Positions 44,301-57,900 of a DNA stretch of 64,000 nt are shown piece after piece. A model generated the notes under the pieces. That model did no database searches. It saw nothing but the letters and a program-made list of their open reading frames with translations, and had not been told where the DNA came from. The position numbers and the translations under genes were made by a program. Positions within the stretch are counted from its first letter, which is position 1, and each line of letters starts with the position of its first letter. The stretch covers positions 62,001-126,000 of the forward strand of contig JAANDG010000346.1 in the NCBI GenBank assembly GCA_036852015.1, given 5' to 3'. This DNA is from Pelodera strongyloides. Taxonomy: Eukaryota; Nematoda; Chromadorea; Rhabditida; Rhabditidae.

Positions 44301-47300
44301 GGATATAGACAGTAGTAAATACTATGTGTGGAGGCCAATGAGCAGATCAAGCTACTTTAATCTGAGTATTGAATTCAGTCGCAAAAATGTCAAATTTCAT
44401 TCTTTCTTTATAAGAACGGCGAGGTGGCTTTCAAACGCAAATTTTCCGCTAGACGCGCTAGTGTCACAAAATTCTCATGTCTTTAAGAAAAAACTGAAAG
44501 CAATTGATATACTTGAATGTCTCGGAGTTGAAAAAATGGAAAACATTATCTCTGTTAACCGTTGATTCATTTAGAATACGCTGACTATCAATTAGTGGAA
44601 TTTACAGCATGCTGGAACGACTATCGGCAACAACGGGATAAATCATAATTCTTTCTTTTCTTTCCATTTATATTCACTTGCCTTTTCAAAGACACCAATT
44701 CACTAATGCAGCACCATGTGCATGTATGCTCAAGCATATACGGGCTTATACGTTAGACTCTTGAAGAATAATCAGAAGGAGGTTCTACATAAACAGTTAA
44801 CCCTTTTATTATACATTTATAAGTTGTTTAGCTACGTAGCGCATGCGGACTCCTGCGGGTGGAGGGTAGTGACGATGCTAGGCCCCTACTTTCTTTATGT
44901 GATGGCCCTGAGAACGTATTTGCTTGTTGATTACTGTGGTTGTGTACTTTTATGTGTTGCACGTTTAGGTTTGTTGAGAACGTGAACACGTAGTTCTTTT
45001 GTTGAGGTAACGTGGCTAAATTAAACTAAAAACAAAATACGGGTTGGCTGTGTATGTGGGACCAAATTCTTTGTTTCGCTTTCAACATTTTCTTTGTGAA
45101 CTCTTGTGGATTTACATCTATATACATATACTGTTGGTGGAATTATTTCCAAGTATCTATATTATCTACTTTGATTTTTTCTTTTCATCGTCTCTCACGG
45201 CGTTGCGCTCTTTTAATGAGTATAATAAATATTCAAATATTTACGGGCTATGGGTAAAAGAATTGGTCGATATTAGCACGTATTAGGCAATAAAGAGTAG
45301 AGGAAGCAGTAAATATCTTACTTTTACAAATTTAAGTGCTTCTGGTTTTGGCGCAGAAGGGATCACCATTTTGCATATAATGAATTGCAATTGTCCACTA
45401 TACTAAAAATCCACGTGTCATACCGCTTTAAAAACTTTTCTTAAATGTCACCTCTTTAATCTATAAAAATTAGGAGAGCGCGTGAGTATAGCCGGAATTG
45501 TTTGTCCAAAGCAAATACTCTGCAATTCAATTGCAAAAAAAAAGTGGAATCTGCAACGTAGTCAACACCATAATCTACGATGAATTGCAAGTGCCCAGCA
45601 TGCTCCAAAAACCACGTGTCATACAGCTTTAAAAACTTTTCGTAAATGTCACCTCTTTAATCTAAATACTTTGTGCGGAGACTACAGGATTAACTATGCG
45701 TCACCATGAAGGGCTAAGATGTGGCAAAATAACTAGAGCTGGAGATGTTTCGCAATACATAACCATCAGATTCTCACATTGAAAATTACTGTGAAGACTC
45801 GTCTTTTTTCACTCAATAATAATCTAAGTCCTGATACTTTCTACCTCTCCTATCTCTCTCTCTCTCTGTCTCTAATCCTCTCTCTATAATCCCACTCTTA
45901 GTGTCGTCTGAATCCTGATTATCTCTCTCACTCTATCCCTCTCTCTCTTTAATCCTCCCTCCCCCTCTCACTAGGGTGTTCAATTAGAATCTATTGTGTT
46001 CCCTCCCCGAGGTAAAGCTCAGTAAGATCAGCCTATAAGGAAATGTATGTATGCGCATCTAATTAGGGTCACTGGCAATATTCTTATTTTTGTATAATTT
46101 TTAAATAAATCTTTTACGCTTCAAGAGCGTGCATCTTTATTCAAGGTTGAAAATACAGTTCCAATGTTTGCTTATGACATGTTCCGCAGATGTCCTGAGC
46201 AGTAGGCGACGAGTTCCAGGCGACAAATTGCTCGACATCTTTGACACTGTGTTCAAGCGCATTTAAAGGGACAGGCCCATCAAAGTAAACCTATATTTAC
46301 GAAACGTTCATAATGTATATAAAGCATTTTTATTACAATACCAGTCGGCTACCGCCGCCTGAGGCGTCTTTCCAATATTCGCTGATGGTCGCTATGTTTC
46401 ACTGGGCTCTATCTATAAGTAGAGGCAACTCTTTCTCGCAAGAATAGTTTCCTGGGGAAAGAACTTAGTTTCTGTTGACTATATTTCTCCTAAATTGTCT
46501 GCAACTTGCTCTACTCTAGGACATCGAAAAAATTGCCAAAGCCTAAAAGCAGCTTAATATCGCGTGGCTGATACGCCGCAATGTTTCTCTGGGCTGTATA
46601 AGTTAGGAGGAAACATTTCTATCCAAAGAGTCTCCAGTCTTTTTTCTTTTTGAAACCCATACCAATATTGAACACGGGTTAGAACTTATTTTCTGTTGAC
46701 TATATTCCTCCTAAATTGTCTGCAACTTGCTGGACTCTACAATATCGAAAAAATTTCCTAAAAAAAGGAATGTGCCTGGATGATACGTCGCAATGTTTCG
46801 CTGGGCTATATAAGTTAGAAGCAAACATTTGTCTGAAGGAAATGGTTTCACTTTTTTATTTTTCCTTTTGAAACCTACACCAATATCAAACACGGGGATA
46901 TAACTTAGTTTCTGTTGACTATATTCCTCCTAAATAAGGTCCGGCGCCACGGGGAACATCAAGTTGAGCACACATCGATGCCATTGACAGGGAATTATTA
47001 TAATTGCGAATATGCTTCTTGAATTGCATGGAACAGGGATCTCGGCCTACTTGCCGCACAATCGCTCGAACGATACCCCGCAAGCATTCTGTATATGGCA
47101 GCCTTTGTAGCGTTCACTGGGCGTTCCGCAGTGGAGGTGCCCTGCAGTGGGTGTTCTTTGAACTCTATCGCTCGGCATGTACTCCGCGCCCTTGGTGTAC
47201 ATGCAAACTTTTGTGTGGTGCTCATGTGAGCGCTCCACAATGGCGTTGCACAGCAAGTGGATGTTCCTTGAACATTATCGCTCGGCCGATACTCCGCTTC

Positions 47301-50300
47301 CTTGGAGTATAATGCAACCTTTTGTGTGGCATTCGTGTGAGCCATCCGCAATGGCGTTGGTGAGTATATGCAGTGAGTGTATGCAGTCTGCGAGTGCGTA
47401 GCTCAGGGCTGGATTCTCGTAGGTTGCTCAAGGTGAGGATAATCTCACGTTGAAAGGCAATGGAAAATTTTTGTAAAAAAGAGTAAATAAAGCATTAGAC
47501 GAAAAAGCGTGATTTCAAGTTTTCAAAATTGGTCGTTCTTTGAGTTTTGTGCCGTGAGTGTTCTTTGAACCCTTTGTGCCGCAGAAACGCCCGAACGATA
47601 CACCACACATATTCCACATATGCAGCCTTTTTTGGACGTTTGTGACAGAGGCGCTCGGGAAGTGAGATGGCTCAGTGCACGGGAACGTGAACTACTGAAC
47701 CAATCCTACAACCTGAGCGTAACGCACATCATCCAAACGTACACTCAAACAAACGCACAAACAAACAAACAAAGCTCCCAACTTTATATAATAAGATATA
47801 CAAACCAAATTTCACCTACTTTCGCCCTCGAGGACTTTTTCCGATGTGCTCATCATCATATGTATACCATAAAGCTGCAGACTTCCAAGGTGTATATGCA
47901 AATCTAGCTCGCATTTTAATTTCTTGATAAATTTGCGTAGACAGCTTCGATCTCTGCAGTTTTACGGTATACATATGATGATGAGCACATCGGAAAAAGT
48001 CCTCGAGGGCGAAAGTAGGTGAAATTGGGTTTGTATATATTGTAATAAAAATGCTCTATACACATTATGAATACGTCGTAAATATAGGTTTACTTTGATG
48101 GGCCTGTCCCTTTAAGTGCGTTTTTCGGTGCGCTATATAAGTGTTCAATGCATTTTCTTTTAGGTTCAATAAACTTCGAAGGCCGCGTCTAGATATTGCC
48201 AGTGTAGGTCGTTTCTTCTGGCTCACTTTTTGCCGTAATATGTTTTAACCATTCAAGCCACTTCTGCCCAGACAATTAGTTTTCTAACTTACTTGGCTTA
48301 ATTAATGGATATTTATTCGGGCCCACTTTTTTGCACATTTATCTTTGTTTCAAGAAATTATTATTAAATCTGTTGAAGCAGTGTTCTGATTGACTAATTA
48401 CCATACAAAGGAGTCAGTAAGTAAGAGGGTCAACAATCTCTTTAATTAGTTTATAAGTCATTCTTAATTAGGTCACCCAGTTCCTCGTTGGCCATTGTAC
48501 TAATCTATCTAAGATTGTTCCTATTTTAGTCTAGAACAGCTGGAACTACAACAGAGCTTTTTAGTTTTCAAGGCGGTATGGCACATGGTTTGTGAAACAC
48601 TTCCTGGGCAAGTAATGTGCAAATTTGCCCCGTCTTTGCCGAAGGGCACAAAATGGACCATCTCACGAACCACGTTTCATTCCGCTTTAAAGAGGAAGAT
48701 GTCATGTTCTAGTTCCACGTCATCTGTATACACTTTTAAGTGGTTCAATTCCTTTACTCTTCAGTGATTCTATTGGATTCCCAGTTGCTCTTTTTACTTG
48801 AATAATGATCTATCGCTGAGAAAACGTCTAACGGCGATTCTATGCGTTTATACATCAACAAAGGTGCCCTTTAGCGGAAAGTTAGCATTCGCATGACTGG
48901 ATCTGTGTGATGCAATTGACATACGTATAAGCTAAAGCATTATGTTGCACTCTCGTTCAGAATTTGGTCTGACCAATCTCTCTCTCTCTGATATTCAAAT
49001 AACGAATTTTTATAAATTCCTGTAATATTTGTTACCAGACGGTTGTCGCCCCCTGAGTCTTTCCAATACTACGTCGGCGATACTTCGAAGTACTCATGGG
49101 CATACTTATAAATAAAACGCATGAAGCGTATATTCCAACGTTTTTGTAAGATTCAATTGCGCTTATTTCGGAGAGCCTGAAACTTAGAAAAACGGTGCGG
49201 ACATACAAGCGCATCGAACTTGGCTCCTTTATTTAATAAGATTTTAACGCCTCACGCAGTAATGCTGTCTTTCAATAAGTCTAATAAACATTGAATTAGC
49301 TGCCGATTTTTGAAACGTATTGTTGGGCATCTGCATTTCCATATGTCGTATGCAAATGAATACAATTAGAATAAAAGTTGGCGCAGTATCTCAAACCATT
49401 TGCGGGCACTACATGGGCATAAAGTAAAAAAAAAGTGAACCGGGTTATATGGGCATACGATGTCTAATATGTGTTTCAAAACCCGGCTGTTATACCGCTT
49501 CAAATCATATGTAAGCTGCTCCACACCGTTAATCTGGAGAACCTTCTTGGAGATAAAGAACTACAAATTTTAGTTCATTTATGTCCCTGAACTGTGAACA
49601 ATAGGCGGACAAAACGTTTTTTAAGGCCTTCATTGAAGACCTAGATTTGCAAAATTTCTATATCTAGTAAAATTCGAAAATAATCACCTATTTGACTCGA
49701 TTTCTGCGCAGATTTCTATACAGAAATTTAAGAAGAGGCGTTTTCGAGCTTCGGACGATTGTCCATTGTATACCTACGTACTGATAGGCGCTAGGATATC
49801 CACACAAACGCCACGTAATGAACCAAATTTTGATCTTAAAAATGAATTGTGGTAATTTGAAAGCCGCCCCCTTTTTTTGAAAATGGAACACTTGATAAAG
49901 CAGAATACTCCTATACAAATCAAGGATAATGGTGTTTCTGGCTATGTTTAAAGCGATATGGCTCATGGGTTGTGAAAAGTAAGCTGGCCAACCTCACTTC
50001 CATGGAACACGTGCAAATGGTGTTCAATTCTGTGCTGGAAATGCCCGTAAAGGAAAAAATTTGCATATAGCACATGCAAATGTAGTTGTCCAGCTTATCA
50101 TACCGTTTTAAACATAATAATCTTATATAACTAAGATACCCCGCTTTTATTTTTGTCAATTCAATAGTAATCTTTACAGCAAAAACAAACTATTGTGAGG
50201 ACTATGAGCTAAATTGGTGAATTAACATTTTACTCTTTTTCCCTCTAGCTCTATGCCTCTGGACTGGATGTATCTTTTTTGTCTCGCTCTCTTCCTCACT

Positions 50301-53300
50301 GTGTTTATTATAACTTTTAGTGTCTCTTCCACGCTATATCTATGCATATCTCATTATTTCTTGCTAATCCCTCTTCTCTCTCTCGCTCTCTCTCTCCATC
50401 TTTCAACGTAGGGATTCCGATTCTAATTTTACCAATATCTACAATGTATCACTCTAATATTAGCTACTTATCCGCTTATCTTTATTTATTTAGAGGCAAA
50501 CACGTAATAATTCATTTCATAAATAGCACCACTGAAGATTTTTTCTGCTATTTTTCTTTTGAAACGGATTTTGTATTGCGCACAACTAAAAACGGATAAT
50601 ACGAGGAAGATATAAGCGGGTAGCTCAAAAATAGTACCAATAATACGAGGAAGATATAAGCGAATAGCTCAAAATAGTACCAATACTAGGGATACACGTG
50701 AACTTGAAGCTATACAACAGCCGGTTTTTGAAAAATATGTTGGGCGCTCTATTCTCATGAAGTTCTGTAGATCACTGTGCAATATTGCGATATTTTTAGT
50801 CAAAGTATATTCATTTGCATGCAACCTATGTGAATGGAGTTCCCAAAAATACATTCCAAAAATCGGCCGCTATATCGCTTTAGCAAATTCAAAAAAAAAA
50901 AACGTTTTTGTATGATATTAACCATAAAAAACACATCTTATTAATTATTAACTTAACATACTCAACATTATAAGCCTAATCCGCATAATAGACTATTCAG
51001 CACTGATGAGCCTATTGATTTTTGAAAATATATTTATCAAGATGGAAATTTTTTAAAGCGAAATACGGGCCGGTTTTTGAAACTCATCTCAAGTACTTGC
51101 ATTCCTACACATTTATGCAACGTGGGGTCTAATTGGGGTCTAGTTTTTATTTTTATTTTTGCTCATTTGCATATGATGCATAAGAAAGCAGGTGTACGCA
51201 ATGCGTTTCAAAAACCGGTCAGTATTTCGCTTTAAACAATCTGACCAAAAAATTATTATTAATTATTCCGGATGTTCATGCAGTTTTAGAAAAATGAAAA
51301 ATTGGAAATACTAATTAAAATTATATCTGAAGAAGATCCCCGCGTCTTATTGTTTCATTTCCTTGTTGCGTACGGCTATTGAAAAGTTGTAAAAAGTTGT
51401 ATCTATTGAAAAGTTGTAAAAATGCTCATTGAAAAATGCTCATAGCAAATATCTCAAACCTGTTCTAGTAATTTTCGCTTTTTGACTATGCCTGAAATAA
51501 GCTTCATGCGCATGTTTTGAGCTTGGAAAAAAGGCCGTATGTCGTATGTCGCTTTCAAGGGTCAGGCTCACGAGATACAGAAATTTTTTCTAATTTTACC
51601 GTAATATTCCAGTTCTCCATACGAGTTGACAGTCTAATAGCTATAACCGAACAATTACGTTCCCGTGTGTAAGCTTGTATGGAGAACGGGAATATTATGA
51701 TAAGCAAGATAAACTAGCAACATTTTGTTTATCTCGTGAGCCTGACCCTTTAAAGTTCCTTGTCGCCACATTTTACATAGTAGTGATGTGCAAATTGAAT
51801 TTCAGAGTTGACGAATTGACAATGATTCTTCTAGACATTTCTGACGCCGAAACGCACTTTCTCAGGCTTTCTGATGTGCACTTTTGTGCGTTCAGAAAGA
51901 CGTTCGTCGTGTAAATTCTCGCCCATCCGTTCCCTTTAAAATGAAAACAAAATTGGATTTTGGCTGTTAGACCTTCATTGTTATTCCCGAAAAAATTCTT
52001 AACCCGGAGGTTATTCGCACTAGCCTTCTAGTTTCTTATTCTCTGCTAGACATCCTGGTTGCGTCGTAAAATGTAGCTGAAAGTACCACACTTTTAAAGC
52101 GGTATAACATCCGGTTTTTGAAATGTATGATGGACTCTATATTCTCTTGTATAGCTTGCAGCGCATGCAAATACTGCGCGATTTTTTAGCCTAATTATAT
52201 CCATTTGCATACAACGTTATTGTAATGCAGTTGTCGTCATACTTTTCAAAAACCAACTGTTATAACGCTTTAAACGCAGGGTCCATTTTCTTTAGCATTT
52301 TTTATTAGTTTTTATAAATGTGAATGTTTCTCCCCGAAATATTGACGTTTATTAATTTGTAACTTTTTTCTACTTTAGAGAAAAACAATAATGAGGGTGT
52401 GAAATCTTTACTTGTAGTGAGTAAGACGCTTCTTATGTAATGTAAGAAGATTAATCACATAAATAATGTAAATGATTTCTCCTCAAAAACAACAGTGGAT
52501 CATCCACCCTTTAGTTAATTCTAGCAAAAGTACGTATGTACATTTGATGTGGATGTCGGTTTGTTGACTTGCGCTTTGTAATAACAAATTGAAACCTTTA
52601 TTTCATTTTTTGTAGTTGTAAAGACGGCAAACAATAGAATACTGAAGGGCTAGTTTACACCTTTTATTTTTTTTTGGACAATTTTTTTAACGAAAGCGTG
52701 CCGTAACGACTAATAACGACTTGTAAGTCAACGCATAAACCTAAGGGGCATAAGGCAAACGTTCACAAATCAAACAAATACTTTTACAAACAAGTGTAAC
52801 TTTTCACCACCTGTTGAAAACCATTTGTTATCGGTGTTATTTAATAAATAAATAAATAAATAAATAAATAAATCTGTTTTGAGACACGTGAGGCTTTATA
52901 CACGATAGCCATGTAAAAGAGTGAACGCTACGTAAGCCCAGTCACTCCGCTAATGTTTTCCGAGTATTTCCGAGAAAATAGCAGCTTTTTCCGTCTATTC
53001 TCCGACAAGATTCCCGGGCTGAGCTCGGAAACCTCGAGTGTCTCGGACCCAGCAGTCTGATTGTCCTTTCCGAGTTTTCCCAAGGACTTTCCGAGCTTTT
53101 TCCGACAAATTTTCGTATTTCGAGCTCGGGCCGTCTAAAAACCGTAGGAAACTGGTAAACTTCTACCTGCTCCTAGCTCGAAAACAAAAATCATCGCAGT
53201 TGGGTGAGGCAGATATAGAAGTCTCCAACCATGGTATACCTGTGTGTATCCAATAATCTATCCTTTGTCTCTTATACATTATTCAACAGCTTTTGTGTGC

Positions 53301-54856
53301 ACACAATAGAACATCTAATGATGTCTAGCTTGGTGTGGCCACTTTGTTATTCCATTATTGAAAACCCTTAGAATATAGAGGACAGAATGTGACGTTATGA
53401 ACTTGTGGACTGCGAGAGAGAGAGAGAGAGAGATGGGAGGGATACGAAAAGAGAGAGAGAGAAAGGGTGAGAAGAGATAAATGCAGCGAGAGAGAGAGAG
53501 AAAAAGAAAGATAAAATCGCATATAAAATCTGAACATAGTCTCTTTCCACTCCCGCCAATTGCAAATTCTGAATTTTCCGCATTTTGCGTGAAGCGTCCG
53601 CTGTTGCAAAAGAATATTAGATTTTGGTTTATTCGATTCAAATTTTTGCAAGTTTCCTAGTAGATAGTGTCTATGCCTAGACAGTAGATAGTGCCTTTTT
53701 CTAGTAGATAGTGCCTTTTACTTTAGTTGTATATTTTTACAGCGGTATTATAGCTGGTTTTTGAAACGTATGATAGGTAACTGAGTTCCCATATGTTCTA
53801 TGGAAATAACTGCGCGACATTCCGCGATTTTTTCAGTCTAATTATATTCATATGTATCCTGCATATGGGACTGAAGTTGCCCAACATATATTTCGAAAAC
53901 CAGCCGTTATATTGCTTTCATTTTACCGTGGTATTTAATTAGGTCTAGGGCGGAGGGATACATCCTCGATCCAGTAATATAAGAAGCGCTGTGAATATTT
54001 AACAATGCTTCCTTATTCTCTTTTTTACTTCCTTGTCGTAAGCGTCATTAAGAGAGACCTTACGATGTCCTTGGGACAGCCAATTCCATGTTTCTTTATT
54101 GTTTTATCCTTATTTTCGACAATTGCCCTCTCTTATTAGCATGCACGACACGTGAATTACATCATAGGAAAAGGAGAAACCCATTTGGCGACGCTTCCTT
54201 GGTTTTTTACATTACCTTGGTAGACCAATTTGTTCCCAAGAAACCGTCGTAAACTGCTCACCACATGGTCACGTAATGGTCACTGATCGGTCACGAAATG
54301 GTGTAGGTTAGTTAAGTTATGTCTCACAATCAGAGACCACCAGATCCTCAAATATTTACTCAAGTTTAATACATGTTACCTTCACATAATCTTGTTAGAG
54401 GTTGATTTATTGAGTTAGTATGTATACCGGCGTTAGTCTACCGTATCTATCGCAGCTTCCATATGCCACAGATAAAAGCAAAACTAAAACGTTCCTCGAA
54501 TCCGAAAAAAATTGAACATCGGGAGGTCGTTTGTTTGTGTAATTGCCAACGTGTGGTGGTTATGTCTATCGTTCCCTCTCTCTGTATCTCTTTCTCTCTC
54601 TTTCCCTCTCTCCTCCCTCTATATGTGTCCCTCCCTCCTCTCCCTCTATCTCTGTGTCTCTCTTCTCTCTGGCCGGTGGCAGCTGTAGATCATAAATGAC
54701 CCAAGGCGTGTAGATCAAAAAGGCTGAAAAAGTGGGCATAAAATCTGTGCGGAGCATCCGCCGACAATTGCTTTCCAGCTAATAGTTAGCGTTGAACTTT
54801 GACTAACATCCGAGATATGGGTGGATACATAACGGGATGTGGAGAAAATAGAGAGA

Positions 54857-54920
<64 letters not shown>

Positions 54921-57900
54921 GAAATATAGACTTTTTACTTCGGTGTTTAATACTGAAACAACCGCGAAACAGCATTGGGGCCATTGTTCGGTTTATTATT
55001 CTGGATGGCTAGCCAACATAATCCTGAGGTTTCCGCGATTTCGCAGAAACAGAGGTAAGAAACATTATCTGCCGGCAATCAAACTCCGATATGTTCCGCA
55101 GCAACCAAAAGGTTTTCAACCAGATAAGCTCTCACTTGAGCCTCGCCAGCTCTACTGAACATTCTTCATATGGGTTTTTTAGTGGCAGCATGGTAGTTAG
55201 AAGTTAGGAGTTTTCATATCGGGTTGATATTTACGATAAAAATTCACTCACTCAAGACTGATATTCTCTTAACAAAATGCAAGCTCTCTTTGCCATTCTT
55301 CCTTCTTCAACTCTTGCAATCTTCTTTTGCCTTCACATATTTTTGTTTATATATTTTTGAACTCTCGTTCTTAGAGAAATGCCCACATTGTTGATGTCCA
55401 ATATGCGTACATTACATTGCGAGGGTTTCGTTAATCCTTAAATCTTCTTAGAGGAAAAGTATAATAATCTCCGCGAATGTCGTTAACCCGATGATCTACT
55501 GGTGTATTGGTTAGCATTATTAGTTGTGATGGATTGATGGTGATCATATAACGCCTTCTCCTTCTTTACTTTTGTTGTACCTTCCCGTTAAAGCGAAATG
55601 CTAGCTCCTTTGGAAAATTTGCGTATGATAAGCAAATCCTATGTATCCTATGCTAATTTTGTACGATTGCCGTGGACGATCGTACAAAATTAGCATAGGA
55701 TAGATAGGATTTGCTTATCATATGCAAATTTTCCAAAGAGGCTAGCATTTCGCTTTAAATGTTCTCCCTTATAAAATAAACCTTCCCTTTGACTTTTGGA
55801 ATGGAACAAATTTGAGAAACCATGACTTTCTTTAAAGCAGTATTGTACCTACTTTGGGAAATTTTCATATGATACGCATTTCCTATGTATCCTATGTAAA
55901 TTCCTACCATATGATTTAATTTTCTAAAGAGCACGCGTCGATGAAACCATAGGAAACTGTCAGATATCTGAAAGTAATAAGTAAGCACTTTCTCATCTTC
56001 CACGAAATTATTTCTCCATTATTATAATAAGAGGATATTTTAATCCCGTACTTTCCCAATACTTTTATTTTTAAACATTACTTTTTGTCACGTATTGCAC
56101 AGCAGCAAAGGGATCAACTCTGGATTTTTATTTTTAGATTAATAATCTTTTCACTGACAGTAGGTGAATTTTAATTCGTCTTTCCCACAAAAATTTTGCT
56201 TTTTCTGAGGCTAATAAAAATGGCTTATGATGGCACTATATTCAAGAAAGTGGCTTCTCGCACTTTCAAAGCTATCGAAAAGCTATTTTTTTAACTTTTA
56301 TAATTCAAACAATTACCGTATTCTCACTTACAGTATGCAAAAATATCCGTATGTAGTTTTTCACTTGTAATGTTTGTTGCTCATTGTAAAGCGGTAGAAC
56401 AACCGATTTTGAAATGGACCTTGGATAACTGCATTCCCATCAGAAAAAAAATCGAGCTCAGTTAGCATCAATATATAAGAATGAAGTTTTCCATCATACG
56501 TTTCAAAAAGCGGCAGTTATACTGCTTTAAGATCAGGAACTAACTTGTTAATCCTTCACGATTATTTTTAAGTCATCGCATGTTTTGTTACTCGTGTCTA
56601 AATAAATCAAAATCGAGTTCTTCTTATAATAGTATTTTCTGGAACAATCTCACTATCTGCTTAGTCCAGATTTATTTCACTCACAATCGATTGAATTTTG
56701 TTTCCGTTTCCTCCGTTTCCGCGTCTATTTTTGTTGTCTTCCCATATGTTCATAAGGACCACAGCACGTTCTCTAGGCCAAAATTTCACTACTCGCGCCA
56801 ACCTGGATTCCTATGCCTATTCCGACATCATGGAGCATTGCGTACTTGCTTTCTCCAAAGTGAGTAAAGTCTTCGTAAGGAGATGAAATCAGTCCTTCAG
56901 ACAGACCTTCAGAGTACTGTGTTCGAGAAGGTCTAACTAACGGGGCTGTCAACGGTCAACACTTTTGACTGAACATGACTTATCGACTTAGCGTATTTGG
57001 CAAATAACTCGCAAATTTTGCGGTTTCTGATCACGTTTACATAACTCACAACCAGCAGCATGAGCCTGAGCTCAGCCGAATTCAAATCAAAGTCACGTAG
57101 CCTTACGCGAATTTTACGAGCGCCACAAACCTTTGAGTATGGCGTAGTGGCTAAGGTTATGGACTGCTAAATTCAAAGACACGGGTTCGATCCCTGTTCG
57201 ATACTATCGGTTATTGATTTCAGTTCGGACGCTTCCGATACCTCCGACCGTCGTGTTTCTTCTGCCAAAAACAGTCTTTTGTTCTTCAACGATGACGTCG
57301 ACTACAATGAAGAGGTGGTTTTGGTCTCTTTGAATTATTCTTATTATATGTGCATATCTTCCGGCTTCTAAGTATATTTATCCGATATAACTCACTCTCT
57401 ATTCCTCTGCCCTCTCCGCAGTTTCTTTAGCTCCTCGCTGTCGGTTTCTTATATATCTCCTTCTTTATAGGTCTCTCCTTCTCATGTACTCCTCTCACAA
57501 TCAGACTCTCTTCTCTGTCTGTGCTCTCTCCATCTCTCCACAGATCTTTTACTTTTCTCAGAGCTCTATCTCTAACTCTCATCATAGGTTCATTTTTAGA
57601 GGTTCATTATTCCAGCCAATAGATATTAATAGCGCATGATCGCATAATTCACGCATGTCCATATATAGAGTGCTTCATTATGAGATTTAATTATTCGTGT
57701 CCAGGTATATTTTAGATTTATTATAATCTAGTAAAACTAAGTACATTCGAATCCTTTAAAAAAAATGATACGAAAACAAAGTTGAAGCCCTTTCCGGGCA
57801 AGGGCGTCTCACTGATGGCGCTTGGCCGGACTTGGCGTGCAAACCGCGTGAGAACAGCACGCGTTCTTTACGCCGCACCCGCGCCAGGTTTCTCGGTGCC

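Larger units (their letters stand above)
40870..44600 (+). mobile_element. APE-type non-LTR retrotransposon (LINE, CR1/jockey-like), near intact
   Basis: Two overlapping ORF1 frames and one long ORF2 with both endonuclease and reverse transcriptase, in sense orientation inside synaptotagmin intron 3. Exact ends are not visible: no poly-A or clear target-site duplication was recognised, and the 3' UTR may run past 44600 (to about 45010). Uninterrupted ORF2 suggests a young copy. Confidence 0.9.
39502..57223 (+). other. 17.7-kb third intron of the synaptotagmin gene
   Basis: Donor AC|GTGAGT at 39502 and acceptor TGATTTCAG ending at 57223 join Ser-Thr in phase. The intron holds the LINE, about twelve foldbacks, the satellite-like block at 46341-47795, microsatellites and a tRNA-like unit. 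No exon in phase was found inside. Confidence 0.8.

Noticed and set aside
54799..55158. 119-codon open frame rich in Arg-Glu
   Set aside because: Mostly the (GA)n microsatellite; the part after it has no recognisable motif.
56777..56859. An 83-nt stretch with good splice sites (TTCTCTAG, GTGAGT) open in frame as QNFTTRANLDSYAYSDIMEH
   Set aside because: It lies in synaptotagmin intron 3, but its length (83) and phase would shift the frame into exon 4. It may be a poison exon or chance; not added to the model.
57136..57206. Functional tRNA-Ser gene
   Set aside because: Perfect A and B boxes, but the variable arm and full acceptor stem are missing and it lies 18 bases from an exon; called SINE-like instead.
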